64,000 nt of DNA, taken from NCBI RefSeq assembly GCF_002028425.1, contig NZ_CP020042.1, positions 2,914,001-2,978,000 of the forward strand, given 5' to 3'. Below are positions 8,957 through 19,002 of this stretch, in pieces. Positions within the stretch are counted from its first letter, which is position 1, and every line of letters starts with the position of its first letter. Under the pieces are notes generated by a model. That model had not been told where the DNA came from. It did no database searches and saw only the letters and a program-made list of their open reading frames with translations. The stretch comes from Streptomyces katrae (GTDB taxonomy: Bacteria; Actinomycetota; Actinomycetes; Streptomycetales; Streptomycetaceae). The translations under genes and the position numbers were made by a program.

Positions 8957-9514
8957 ATGACCCGCCTGCACGTCATCTACGCCGCGCACCGCCCCACCTC
9001 CGCCGGCGGCCCCCTCGCCCGCTGGGTGGCCGACCTCGCCCGCGAGCACGGCTCCTTCGAGGTGACCCCGGTCGACCTCGCCGAGGTCGCCCTGCCGTTC
9101 CTGGACGAGCCGGAGTTCCCCTCCAGCGGCAACTACGTCCACCAGCACACCCTCGACTGGAGCGCGCTCATCGACTCCGCCGAGGCGTTCGTGTTCGTCC
9201 TGCCGATGTACAACGGCGGCTTCACCGCCCCCTTCAAGAACGCCGTCGACTTCCTCTACCGCGAGTGGCAGGGCAAGCCGGTCGGCATCGTCAGCTACAG
9301 CGCGGGCGGCACGGGCGGCGCCCCGGCCGCCGAGATGCTGCTGCCGGTGCTCACCCAGGTCGGCATGGTGCCCGCGGCCCGCTCGGCGGCGGTCCCCGGC
9401 GTCCTCGGCCTGCTCGGCGCCGACGGCTTCGCCGCGCCGGAGGGCCTGACGGCCGAGGTGTCGGGCGTGCTCGACGACATCGCGGCGCTGGTGAAGGAGC
9501 CCGCAACGGCGTGA
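8957..9514 (+). CDS. NAD(P)H-dependent FMN reductase/flavodoxin-like oxidoreductase
   Basis: 185 residues. The fold is flavodoxin-like: an N-terminal strand and phosphate-binding turn (VIYAAHRPTSAGGPLARWV), then the characteristic LPMYNGGFTAPFKNAVDFLYREW block. The latter is the FMN-binding P-x-Y-N motif of the NADPH-dependent FMN reductase family. A third flavin-contact loop (SYSAGGTGG) follows. The enzyme probably reduces FMN, quinones or an electrophile. Divergent pairing with a MarR repressor is typical for stress-inducible oxidoreductases. Confidence 0.88.
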   Translation: MTRLHVIYAAHRPTSAGGPLARWVADLAREHGSFEVTPVDLAEVALPFLDEPEFPSSGNYVHQHTLDWSALIDSAEAFVFVLPMYNGGFTAPFKNAVDFLYREWQGKPVGIVSYSAGGTGGAPAAEMLLPVLTQVGMVPAARSAAVPGVLGLLGADGFAAPEGLTAEVSGVLDDIAALVKEPATA

Positions 9515-9588
9515 CGCCCGGCACCCTTGCCAGGCGTTGGACAATGGAGGGTGGCCCGGAGGAATTTCGTACGCGCAGGAGGACACGC

Positions 9589-9933
9589 ATGGCAGAGCCC
9601 GAGCGGACCGAGCGGAGGCAGCGGCCGGCACCGCTGCTCTTCGAGCCCTCGGAAGCCGTCGCGGACCCGGAGCACTTCTTCGACCTGGAGTCGATCGAGG
9701 ATCCGCGGGAGCTGCTGGCGCGCGCGACCGAGCTGACGCTGGCCTTCCGGGCCGCGCAGAACCGGGCGGAGGAGTTCCAGGCCCTGGCGGCGGCCCAGCT
9801 GGCCGACCCCCGCCGCTTCGACCGCCTCTCCCCGTCCGCGATCGCCGAGGCGGCGGAATGGACCGAGGACTACGCCCGCCGCATGATCGAATTCGGCGAA
9901 GACCTCCAACGCGGCACCCCACCGGAGTCCTGA
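9589..9933 (+). CDS. Small acidic hypothetical protein
   Basis: 114 residues from ATG 9589, which follows a strong AGGAGGA site at 9577-9583. The product is mostly helical and acidic (for example DPEHFFDLESIEDPRELLARA) and ends in an acidic helix (WTEDYARRMIEFGEDLQR). No membrane segment or Cys motif is present. The even coding bias and good ribosome-binding site support a real gene. I do not recognise the family. Confidence 0.65.
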   Translation: MAEPERTERRQRPAPLLFEPSEAVADPEHFFDLESIEDPRELLARATELTLAFRAAQNRAEEFQALAAAQLADPRRFDRLSPSAIAEAAEWTEDYARRMIEFGEDLQRGTPPES

Positions 9934-10170
9934 CCCCGCGGGGGGTGGAGGTGGGGGGTGCTCCCGCCCGGCGGTGCCGGAATGCCGACCGGAGCCGGGA
10001 AGGCCGGGACCGCCGCGAGGTGGGTGGGCAAACACCGGCCCGCCCCCGGCCCCTCGAGGGGGCGATGGCCCGCCCCGAGCGCCGCGCAAAATACCGCACC
10101 TACCCCCCTCCTGTCCCAGTTTTCGGTAACTCGTGGGAACCGACACACTACGCGCGGTAGACATTGGCAT

Positions 10171-10776
10171 ATGACGATCCTGACGACGGCCACCGGCTGC
10201 ACCGCCCTCGACGGCATCGACGCGCGTACCGCGCCCGCCACCCAGGTCACCCCGCAGGGCGCCGCCTGGCTGGCCTCCGCTTCGGCGCAGCCGGGGAGCA
10301 CCCTCGCCGTGTGGGAGGGGCGGCCCGACGCGCACGCCGTGCTGCCGTGCGGGACCGCCTTCGACGTCGTCAACGTTCCGCTCGTGCTCGGCCGGCGCAT
10401 GCTCGACCTGCTCTGGGAGCGCGGGCCCGGGTCGGGGCCGGCCGCCGTGCACCGGGGGCGGATGCTGCTCTTCGCCTCGCCCGGGACGGCCCACCGGCTC
10501 CCCGCGCTGCTCGCCTGGGAGGAGTGGGGGCCGACCGCACCGGCCCCGGCGCCCCTGTGCCACGGTCACGGCGACGCCGTGACCGTGCCTCCGCTGCGAC
10601 CCGGTTCCGGGCCCTCCCGGTGGCTGGTGGCGCCGGACACGCGGATGCCCTGGCTGCCCGGTCCGGACTGCCTGCTGTGGGCGTTCCTGCACGCCGCACG
10701 GGGTCCGGCCCCGGTATCGATTTTTGGTTCGGCGGATCCGGATGCTAATGTCTACGACGTCAGCAAGCGCCGCTAG
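10171..10776 (+). CDS. Hypothetical protein whose stop codon lies inside tRNA-Lys
   Basis: About 201 residues from ATG 10171. A run of conserved-looking blocks is seen (CGTAFDVVNVPLVLGRRMLDL; RWLVAPDTRMPWLPGP). Related Streptomyces proteins are often called bifunctional DNA primase/polymerase N-terminal-like, and the FDVV segment fits that fold, but the match is weak. The frame has no stop before the tRNA-Lys gene and ends at TAG 10774-10776, seven bases into the tRNA (10767). The last ~16 residues therefore overlap the tRNA promoter and leader. Either the overlap is real or the gene has lost its original end. Confidence 0.6.
   Translation: MTILTTATGCTALDGIDARTAPATQVTPQGAAWLASASAQPGSTLAVWEGRPDAHAVLPCGTAFDVVNVPLVLGRRMLDLLWERGPGSGPAAVHRGRMLLFASPGTAHRLPALLAWEEWGPTAPAPAPLCHGHGDAVTVPPLRPGSGPSRWLVAPDTRMPWLPGPDCLLWAFLHAARGPAPVSIFGSADPDANVYDVSKRR
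10724..10751 (+). promoter_or_regulatory. Likely promoter of the first tRNA-Lys gene
   Basis: TTGGTT (10724-10729) and TAATGT (10746-10751) are separated by 16 bp, close to the vegetative sigma consensus. They sit 16 bp before the mature tRNA 5' end, a normal leader length. The promoter lies inside the 3' end of the preceding coding frame. Confidence 0.6.
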
Positions 10777-10840
10777 CTCAGTTGGTTAGAGCAGCTGACT
10801 CTTAATCAGCGGGTCCGGGGTTCGAGTCCCTGGCGGCGCA
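10767..10840 (+). tRNA. tRNA-Lys (anticodon CTT)
   Basis: Seventy-four bases with a 7-bp acceptor stem (GCGCCGC pairing with GCGGCGC), a D-arm with AGCTCAGTTGGTTAGAGC, the anticodon loop GACTCTTAATC (anticodon CTT), and a T-arm with GGTTCGAGTCC. The discriminator base is A and CCA is not encoded. The sequence is identical to the tRNA genes at 18870-18943 and 28967-29040. A Rho-independent hairpin follows at 10851. Confidence 0.98.
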
Positions 10841-10850
10841 CAGACGGGAG

Positions 10851-10879
10851 AAGGCCCCCACTCATCGAGTGGGGGCCTT
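10851..10879 (+). terminator. Rho-independent terminator after tRNA-Lys
   Basis: A perfect 13-bp stem AAGGCCCCCACTC / GAGTGGGGGCCTT with a 3-base loop, starting 10 bp after the tRNA and followed by CTTCG. On the other strand it can also end transcription from the right. Confidence 0.85.
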
Positions 10880-10913
10880 CTTCGTGTCCGGGCGTCCCGG
10901 GGCGGGCGCGGCG

Positions 10914-12155
10914 TCAGGTCGTGATCTTCACCGTGTACGCCCCCGACGGTGTCCGGTCCGCCACCTCGATGGTGATCCGCTCCCCCGGCACGGTGAAGGT
11001 CTCCCCCACCTCCAGCGGCGCGTCCGCCAGCGGCGGGTACACCGAGCGGTCCCAGCAGGCCTCCGTGCGCGGGTGGCCGTCCAGCACCTCGATGGGGCCG
11101 CCGCCCGAGGCCGCCTCGTTGTGGACCCGATAGACCAGGACCCCCTCCGTGCAGGTGTCCCCGTCGTTGCCGGCGGAGCTGCGCGCCTCGACCGCGATGG
11201 CGCTGCCGGGGCCCGTACGGATCACCGCGAGGCGGGTGCCGCCCGTGGCTCCGGGCTGCAGGGGCTGCGAGAGCGGCTGGAGGGTGTGCAGGGAGGTGCC
11301 GGAGCGCACGCAGTCGACCTGGGAGGCGTCCAGCCAGCCCAGCTTCCACTTCTGCCAGCCGAACAGGTCCGGGGCCATCCCGAACTGGCTGCCCATGACG
11401 TCCCAGTCGCCGACGTACGTGTCCCAGTCGCCCTTGCCGTCCGTCGGGCGGTGGTAGAGGTCGGGCAGGTCGAAGACGTGCCCGGTCTCGTGCGCCAGCA
11501 CGTTGCGGTCGGGCGGGTGCCGCTCGAAGACGGTGACGATCCGCCTGAGGTCGGTGCCGTCGGCGCGCAGGGGGCGGTCGAAGTTGACGACCTTGGTGGC
11601 GTCGGAGTCCACGCCCGGGGCGTTGGGGTCGGCGACGAAGTACACGATGTCGTACCGGCTGAAGTCCACCGACGGGTCGGCGGCGGCCACCGCGTCCCGC
11701 AGGTAGGCGGCCCGGGCGTCCGGGGCCCAGTCGCGCTGTATCCCGTACGCGGTCGACGGGCGGGGCATCCGGACCCACTGCTGCTGCGGGTGCGGGACCA
11801 GCCGGAAGCGGCCGTAGGAGGCCCGCTCGAAGAAGTCGCTGGTCGCCGGGAAGTAGTCGGCGGCCAGTTCCCGGGGGGTGACGGCGGTCTGGTGGTCGGG
11901 GAAAGAGAGGAAGACCATCACCGCGTTGAGGGTGCGCACCGGCTTGGGGTAGGCCCGGTTCCAGGTGTCCAGGCCGAGGGAGTGGTGCGCGGCCGTGCGG
12001 GTCAGTGCGCAGGGCCCGCCGGTGGCGGGGCTCGCGGCCACGGCGGGTCCCGCGACGAGCGACATGGCGGCGAGCGCCGTCATCGAGGTGAGGATGGCCG
12101 CCGTACTTCGCAAGCGGGAGCGGTCCACTCCCCCGGGTGTCAGCTGTCGCGGCAC
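10914..12155 (-). CDS. Secreted M6-family (immune inhibitor A-like) metalloprotease
   Basis: 413 residues from the GTG at 12155, chosen because GGAGG lies 5 bp upstream (ATG 12179 is an alternative with a poorer site). The N-terminus is a signal peptide (basic start, hydrophobic AAILTSMTALAAMSLVAG, cleavage near AVAA). The zinc-binding motif HETGH with a downstream Asp (VLAHETGHVFDLPDLYH) is the HExxH of M6 peptidases, and GDWDVMGSQ is the typical Met-turn block. The C-terminal ~120 residues look like a beta domain. It probably degrades extracellular protein. Confidence 0.9.
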   Translation of the reverse strand: MPRQLTPGGVDRSRLRSTAAILTSMTALAAMSLVAGPAVAASPATGGPCALTRTAAHHSLGLDTWNRAYPKPVRTLNAVMVFLSFPDHQTAVTPRELAADYFPATSDFFERASYGRFRLVPHPQQQWVRMPRPSTAYGIQRDWAPDARAAYLRDAVAAADPSVDFSRYDIVYFVADPNAPGVDSDATKVVNFDRPLRADGTDLRRIVTVFERHPPDRNVLAHETGHVFDLPDLYHRPTDGKGDWDTYVGDWDVMGSQFGMAPDLFGWQKWKLGWLDASQVDCVRSGTSLHTLQPLSQPLQPGATGGTRLAVIRTGPGSAIAVEARSSAGNDGDTCTEGVLVYRVHNEAASGGGPIEVLDGHPRTEACWDRSVYPPLADAPLEVGETFTVPGERITIEVADRTPSGAYTVKITT

Positions 12156-12521
12156 ATCGACCTCCGGTAGTGGATTCATCCTGTTCCATCCACCTTGAGG
12201 CGATTGTCTTATTTATGCGTGGTTCCCCTGCCCCACACGAGTGAGCACTACGGCAAGCCGGTGACCTCCGGGGTTCACGCACATACTTACGGAACGTCAC
12301 GACCGGTCACCCGGGATCAGACCTGGACCTGGTGCGCTCACGGGCGTGCGGAATCGGTCATCCACCGACGGCCGACGGGGCGTCAGAGACCGGCCGACGG
12401 GACGTCAGCACGGCGACGGCCCGTGCCCCACACGGCGACGCCGCTGGATAGGGCCTCCGGCAGCCTCTATGATCGGCACACTTTCCTGCACCGACACTCA
12501 CGAACACTGCGGGAGCCAAGG
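12156..12521. other. 366-bp divergent intergenic region
   Basis: It separates the M6 protease and the GGDEF/EAL gene and must hold both promoters. AT-richer stretches occur near 12195-12215 (CTTATTTATGCG) and 12280-12300. No clear operator, RNA gene or strong hairpin is seen. Frames crossing this region show no coding bias, which supports the late start chosen for the right-hand gene. Confidence 0.5.
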
Positions 12522-14483
12522 GTGAACGGAAGCTCAGACGGAACCGGTTCGGCAGCCGACAGCATCCGATCGGCCCTTACGGAGCGTCACCCAGCAGTGC
12601 CGGCCGTGCCGGGCATGTCCGCGCCGCCGTCACGGCTCGCGGCCGCTGCCCCGGCCGGCGACACCGCCAGGGCCGACGCCGGCATCGGAACCGGCACCGG
12701 CACCGGCACCGGCACCGACGTCAGGGCGGCCGGGGTGATCGGCGGTGCGGCGGCGGGCGAAGCCCGCGACTACCGGGCCGCCTTCGACGCGGCCCACCTC
12801 GCCATGGCCCTCGTCGGCCGCGGCGGCGACGTCATCGCCGCCAACCGGGCGCTGGCCGCCCTGCTGGGCAGCGAGCCGCACGAGCTCACCGGGCAGTGCG
12901 CCGCCGACCTGGTGGACCTGGCCGCCGAGGCCCGCACCTGGCAGGCCTACCAGGAGGTGCTGCGCGGACGGCAGGCCCGGCTGCGCTGCACCCGCCGCCT
13001 CAAACACCCCGACGGGCACTCGCTGTGGACCGAGGTCACCCTGGGCCCCGTGCCCGGCACGCCGGACGTCCTGCTGTCCGTCGCCGACATCAGCGACCGG
13101 CGCGACCTCCAGGCCCGGCTCCGCCACCTCCAGATGCACGACCCGGTGACCCGCCTGCCCAACCGGGCGCTCTTCTTCGAGCGGCTTTCGGCGGCCCTGG
13201 AGTCCTCCGCGTACGGCAGCGGCGGGACGGGCCGGATCGGCCTGTGCTACCTGGACCTCGACGGGTTCAAGGCCGTCAACGACACCCTGGGCCACCGGGT
13301 CGGAGACCGGCTGCTCACCGCCGTCGCGGCCCGGCTGACGCAGTGCGCCGACCAGTCCGGGTACGGGCGTTCGGGCGGGCACCTCGTGGCCCGGCTCGGC
13401 GGCGACGAGTTCGCGCTGCTGGTGGAGGACTCCACCGGCACCGAACAGCTCGCCGAGCTCGCGCGCAGCGTGCTGGCCGCCGTCCAGGAGCCCTTCGACC
13501 TGGCCGGGCAGCGGCTCTCGGTGTCCGCGTCGATCGGCGTGGTGGAGCGGGACGCGGCCGGGACCTCGGCGACGGGCCTGATGCAGGCGGCCGACACGAC
13601 CCTGTACTGGGCGAAGGCCGACGGCAAGGCCCGCTGGACCCTCTTCGACCCCGAGCGCAACGCGCACCGGATGACCCGGCAGGCCCTGTCGAGCTCGCTG
13701 CGCCCGGCCGTGGAGGGCGGCGAGTTCGAGCTGGAGTACCAGCCGCTGGTGGACCTGGAGAGCGGGGTGGTGCGCGGGGTGGAGGCCCTGGTGCGCTGGA
13801 ACCACCCGCAGTTCGGGACGTTGACGCCGAATCGGTTCATCGGGATCGCCGAGGAGGACGGGTCGATCGTGCAGCTGGGCCAGTGGGTGCTGCGTACGGC
13901 CTGCCGGCAGGCGCGGCGCTGGCAGATCGAGCAGCCCAGCGACTCCCCGGTGTTCGTGTCGGTGAACGTGGCCGTGCGCCAGGTGTGGGACTCGGACCTG
14001 GTGGGCGACGTCGCGGAGATCCTCGCCGAGACGGGGCTGGCCCCGCAGCTGCTCCAGCTGGAGCTGACGGAGTCCGCGGTGATGGGTTCGGCGGGGCGGC
14101 CCCTGCAGGCCCTCCAGGCACTCAGCGACATGGGCGTGCGGATCGCGATCGACGACTTCGGCACCGGGTACTCGAACCTGGCCTACCTGTCGCGGCTGCC
14201 GGTGTCGGTGCTCAAGCTGGACGGGTCCTTCGTGCGCGGCTTCCGCTACGAGGAGGGCACGCATCCGAACCCGGCCGACGAGACGATCGTGGAGGCCCTG
14301 GTGCAGCTGGCGCACCGGCTGGGGCTGACGGTGACCGCCGAGTGCGTGGAGACCGCCGGCCAGGCGGCCCGGCTGCGGCGGGTGGGGTGCGACACCGGTC
14401 AGGGCTGGCTGTACTCGCGCGCGGTGGCCCCGGAGCGGATCGCCGAGATGATCAGCGCCCGTCCGGACGTCTCCGGGCTCTGA
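12522..14483 (+). CDS. PAS-GGDEF-EAL cyclic-di-GMP signalling protein
   Basis: 653 residues from GTG 12522, which has GGGAG 6 bp upstream. After ~80 low-complexity residues (including a Thr-Gly repeat near 65) comes a PAS domain (~85-200), a GGDEF domain with an intact active site (ARLGGDEFALLVED), and an EAL domain with EALVRW plus DDFGTGYSNLAYLSRLPVS. Both catalytic motifs look intact, so it could make and degrade c-di-GMP, with PAS choosing the direction. No membrane segment is seen, so it is probably cytoplasmic. C-di-GMP controls sporulation through BldD in Streptomyces, so a developmental role is likely by family. Confidence 0.93.
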   Translation: MNGSSDGTGSAADSIRSALTERHPAVPAVPGMSAPPSRLAAAAPAGDTARADAGIGTGTGTGTGTDVRAAGVIGGAAAGEARDYRAAFDAAHLAMALVGRGGDVIAANRALAALLGSEPHELTGQCAADLVDLAAEARTWQAYQEVLRGRQARLRCTRRLKHPDGHSLWTEVTLGPVPGTPDVLLSVADISDRRDLQARLRHLQMHDPVTRLPNRALFFERLSAALESSAYGSGGTGRIGLCYLDLDGFKAVNDTLGHRVGDRLLTAVAARLTQCADQSGYGRSGGHLVARLGGDEFALLVEDSTGTEQLAELARSVLAAVQEPFDLAGQRLSVSASIGVVERDAAGTSATGLMQAADTTLYWAKADGKARWTLFDPERNAHRMTRQALSSSLRPAVEGGEFELEYQPLVDLESGVVRGVEALVRWNHPQFGTLTPNRFIGIAEEDGSIVQLGQWVLRTACRQARRWQIEQPSDSPVFVSVNVAVRQVWDSDLVGDVAEILAETGLAPQLLQLELTESAVMGSAGRPLQALQALSDMGVRIAIDDFGTGYSNLAYLSRLPVSVLKLDGSFVRGFRYEEGTHPNPADETIVEALVQLAHRLGLTVTAECVETAGQAARLRRVGCDTGQGWLYSRAVAPERIAEMISARPDVSGL

Positions 14484-14579
14484 GGGGCGCCCCTCCCGGG
14501 CCGGTGGCGCCGGGCGCACGGCCGCCCCCGGCCCGGGAGGGGCGCGGGGGCGGACGGCGCTCGGCGCCGGGTGGGGGGA

Positions 14580-16271
<1,692 letters not shown>

Positions 16272-16352
16272 GAACTGCCTCCGGGGGGTGGGAGGGGAGG
16301 GCATCAGCTTCGGGTGAGAGAAGTGATAGCGATCACGACACACCCCAGTCAA

Positions 16353-16383
16353 TGGTTTGGACCAAATAAGGACTAGACCACTG
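16353..16383 (-). promoter_or_regulatory. Tandem DasR-like/chitin operator sites upstream of the chitinase
   Basis: On the minus strand CAGTGGTCTAGTCC (16383-16370) closely matches the DasR responsive element (consensus ACTGGTCTAGACCA). TGGTCCAAACCA (16364-16353) is a second 12-bp TGGT...ACCA dyad. The pair lies 80-110 bp before the ATG, where chitinase promoters in Streptomyces carry such repeats. It implies repression released by glucosamine-6-phosphate, by analogy. Confidence 0.75.
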
Positions 16384-16547
16384 AGCGGGTAAATCCCCTC
16401 GTCAGAGGCACGGGCGCACAGCAGGAACCGCCCGCCACCCCGGGTGACGAGCGGTTTAAGGATGCCTTAGGTCATGCTCCGGCAAGCTTTCGGCAACAAA
16501 CCAGCCAAACCCCGTTCTCCTGCGTCCGGTTGGAATCGAGCCCGGAA

Positions 16548-17744
16548 CTAGGCGGTCACGGGCATGCTGTACGCATCTGCGACGAGCTCGTACGAGCGCA
16601 GCCGGGCCGCCCCGCCGTGCGCGTTCGCGGTCAGCATCAGCTCGTCCGCGCCCGTCCGCTCCACCAGCGCGTCGAGGCCCGAGCGGACCTCGTCGGGGGT
16701 GCCGTGGACGATGTTCGCGAGCCAGCCGTCCACGAACTCCCGCTCCAGCGGCGAGAACGGGTACGCGGCCGCCTCCTCCGGCGTCGGGACCAGCCCGGGC
16801 CGGCCGCTGCGCAGCCGGAGCATCGACAGCGCACCGGTGAGCACCTGCGCGCGGGCCTGCGCCCCGGTGTCGGCGGCGAGCGCCGACACCCCGATCAGGG
16901 CGTACGGGGCGTCCAGCACGGCCGAGGGCCGGAAGCTCTGCCGGTAGAGGTCCAGGGCGGGCAGGGTGCCGGCGGCGGAGAAGTGGTGGGCGTAGGCGAA
17001 CGGCAGTCCGAGCTCCCCCGCCAGGCGCGCGCTGAAACCGGACGAGCCCAGGAGCCAGATCGGGGGCCGGGCGGCGGGCCCCTGCACCGGGCCGGGCACG
17101 GCGTGCACGCGGGCGTACGGGTGCCCGTCGGGGAAGTCGTCGTCGAGGAAGCGGGTCAGTTCCGCGAGCCGCCGGGGGAACTCGTCCGCCGCCTCGTCCA
17201 GCCGTCCGGGCCCGCGCAGCGCGGCGGCCGTGCGGGGGTCGGTGCCCGGCGCCCGGCCCAGCCCGAGGTCGACCCGGCCCGGGGCCAGGGCTTCGAGGGT
17301 GCCGAACTGCTCGGCGACGGCCAGCGGCGCGTGGTTGGGCAGCATGACCCCGCCCGAGCCGAGGCGGATGCGGGAGGTGTGCGCGGCGAGGTGGGCCAGG
17401 ATCACCGCCGGGGAGGAGCTGGCGACCCCGGGCATGGAGTGGTGCTCGGCGACCCAGTGGCGGTGGTAGCCGCGGGACTCGGCGAGCCGGGATATCTCCA
17501 CGCTGGTGCGCAGGGAGGCGCGGGCGGTGCTGCCGCTGCCGACGGTGACCAGGTCGAGGACGGACAGCGGCACCGGCGCCGAACCCCGGACGACCCCGCG
17601 GACGGGGCCGGCCGCGGCGGCCTCCGGCGCGGCGGGGGCGGTGGGTCCCGTGGCGGTGGGTCCCGTGGCGTGGGGTCCCGTGGCGTGGGGTCCCGTACCC
17701 TCGGGGGCCGTTGCCCCAGGGCCCGTGGCCTCGGTGTCGCTCAT
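16548..17744 (-). CDS. LLM-class flavin-dependent monooxygenase (luciferase-like)
   Basis: 398 residues from ATG 17744 (GGGAG 9 bp upstream). The first ~45 residues form a Thr/Gly/Pro repeat (ATGPHATGPHATGPTATGP) unlikely to be folded. The rest is the luciferase-like TIM barrel: SVLDLVTVGSG, HWVAEHHSMPG, TSRIRLGSGGVMLPNHAPL and GRVDLGLGRAPG are hallmark blocks of the YhbW/MsnO8 group. It probably oxidises a small molecule using FMNH2 supplied by a reductase. A divergent IclR gene starts 250 bp away and could regulate it. Confidence 0.9.
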   Translation of the reverse strand: MSDTEATGPGATAPEGTGPHATGPHATGPTATGPTAPAAPEAAAAGPVRGVVRGSAPVPLSVLDLVTVGSGSTARASLRTSVEISRLAESRGYHRHWVAEHHSMPGVASSSPAVILAHLAAHTSRIRLGSGGVMLPNHAPLAVAEQFGTLEALAPGRVDLGLGRAPGTDPRTAAALRGPGRLDEAADEFPRRLAELTRFLDDDFPDGHPYARVHAVPGPVQGPAARPPIWLLGSSGFSARLAGELGLPFAYAHHFSAAGTLPALDLYRQSFRPSAVLDAPYALIGVSALAADTGAQARAQVLTGALSMLRLRSGRPGLVPTPEEAAAYPFSPLEREFVDGWLANIVHGTPDEVRSGLDALVERTGADELMLTANAHGGAARLRSYELVADAYSMPVTA

Positions 17745-17895
17745 CGTCGTCGCTCCCGTTCCGTCCGGCTGGTACGCCCCGCCGGGCGCCCGTACGGAGA
17801 AGGGGAACGGGGAGCGGCCGCCGGGCATTCCCGGCAGACCGGCGCAGGTCCATGACCGTGGCATATGCCACGCGAATAGACCAGGCCAGAGGAGC

Positions 17896-17950
17896 TTGAT
17901 TAAGCCATCAATCTCCTCAACAGACGCTCCACACGGGCTCCTTGATGGCT
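17896..17950. promoter_or_regulatory. Inverted repeats, candidate IclR operator
   Basis: TTGAT-N6-ATCAA (17896-17911) is a small dyad, and AGCCATCAA (17903-17911) is repeated in inverted form as TTGATGGCT (17942-17950). They lie 43-97 bp before the IclR start and in the LLM/IclR divergent region. IclR proteins often autoregulate through such palindromes. A GGTAGGGGG ribosome site precedes the IclR GTG. Confidence 0.5.
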
Positions 17951-17992
17951 ATCGTGGTAGAGCAAGCGGTAACAACCTGGTAGGGGGAAACC

Positions 17993-18751
17993 GTGGCGCT
18001 GAAGCCCGAGCCGACCGCGCCGTTCCACTCGGTGCAGTACGCCCTGCGCGTACTCGAAACGATCTCGCGGCACACCGGCGGTGTGACCGACGTACAGATC
18101 GCGCGTGAGACCGGCCTGCCCGCGGTCCATCTCACCCCGATGCTGCTCATGCTGCGCCGGGAAGGGTACGTGCTCCAGGTCTCCGACGGCGCCTACGCCA
18201 TAGGGGACTCCCTCGTCCTGCTCGGGTCCGGGTCCGACCGCCAGCAAGCCCTCCAGGAGAAGCTCCAGGACACCCTGGACCGGCTGCGCGACTCGGTGGG
18301 CGCGGCCGTCTACATCAGCCGCTACGTGGACGGCGAGGTCCGGATCACGCAGTTCGCGGACAGTCCGCGCACCCCCAAGGTGCACGAGTGGGTCGACTTC
18401 CGCTCGGCGGCGCACGCCAGCGCGGTCGGCAAGTGCCTGCTCACCCAGCTCGACCAGAACGGGCGGCGCGACCACCTGTCCCGGCACAAGATCGCCCGGC
18501 TGACGTCGAAGACGATCGTGAACGAGCGGATCCTGTTCTCGAAGCTGGACAGCCAGCCGGCCACCGTGCCCGTGCTGGACCTCCAGGAGTACGCCGTGGG
18601 CACGGTCTGCGCGGCGGTGCCGATCACGGCCGGGGCGGCCGTGGGCTGCCTGGCCCTGTCCATGCCCGTCGAGCACGCGCACCGGTTGCGCGCCGCCGCC
18701 GACGAGCTGAACCGGAAGGCCGCGCCGCTGCTGCTGTCGCTCACGCTCTGA
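17993..18751 (+). CDS. IclR-family transcriptional regulator
   Basis: 252 residues from GTG 17993. The N-terminal winged HTH is clear (SVQYALRVLETISRHTGGVTD, then LPAVHLTPMLLMLRREGYV). The C-terminal effector domain shows SAAHASAVGKCLLTQL and the closing LALSMPVEH block typical of IclR. The lack of a membrane segment places it in the cytoplasm. A small-molecule effector is expected but cannot be named. Position suggests regulation of itself and possibly the LLM oxidoreductase on the other strand. Confidence 0.9.
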   Translation: MALKPEPTAPFHSVQYALRVLETISRHTGGVTDVQIARETGLPAVHLTPMLLMLRREGYVLQVSDGAYAIGDSLVLLGSGSDRQQALQEKLQDTLDRLRDSVGAAVYISRYVDGEVRITQFADSPRTPKVHEWVDFRSAAHASAVGKCLLTQLDQNGRRDHLSRHKIARLTSKTIVNERILFSKLDSQPATVPVLDLQEYAVGTVCAAVPITAGAAVGCLALSMPVEHAHRLRAAADELNRKAAPLLLSLTL

Positions 18752-18825
18752 GGGACGGGCGGACGGGGGCGGGGAGGGCGTTGCGCGCTGTGACCCGGGG
18801 GCCTGCCACCCCGGTTCGGAAAGCA

Positions 18826-18863
18826 CTTCGGGCGGTTCCCGGTGAACCGGAAACCGCCCGAAG
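18826..18863 (-). terminator. Rho-independent terminator of the minus-strand tRNA-Lys
   Basis: A 12-bp stem CTTCGGGCGGTT / AACCGCCCGAAG with a loop that itself contains a CCGG dyad. On the minus strand it begins 6 bp after the tRNA 3' end and is followed by TGCTTTCC. It also lies 75 bp past the IclR stop, so it may serve both directions. Confidence 0.8.
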
Positions 18864-18869
18864 ATCAGG

Positions 18870-18943
18870 TGCGCCGCCAGGGACTCGAACCCCGGACCCG
18901 CTGATTAAGAGTCAGCTGCTCTAACCAACTGAGCTAGCGGCGC
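18870..18943 (-). tRNA. tRNA-Lys (anticodon CTT), second copy
   Basis: Identical over all 74 bases to the copies at 10767 and 28967, but on the minus strand. The anticodon is CTT, the discriminator is A and CCA is not encoded. A TAGTAT -10 hexamer lies at 18964-18959, 16 bases before the 5' end. The leader base context TCAGCAAG is shared with the other copies, so the duplication covers the leader too. Confidence 0.98.
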
Positions 18944-19002
18944 TTGCTGACAGAGAAAATACTACCTGGTCCCGAGGGGTGCTCCAAACCAGATCCGCGC
19001 GG

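Noticed and set aside
10786..12300. Long minus-strand frame through the tRNA and M6 protease region
   Set aside because: It is a shadow of the M6 protease in another frame, with an Arg/Pro-rich product and the antisense-tRNA tail.
18388..18924. Open frame ending in APPGTRTPDPLIKSQLL across the tRNA-Lys
   Set aside because: This peptide is antisense tRNA-Lys translated by chance. The same tail occurs at each copy on the opposite strand, and no gene-like sequence precedes it.
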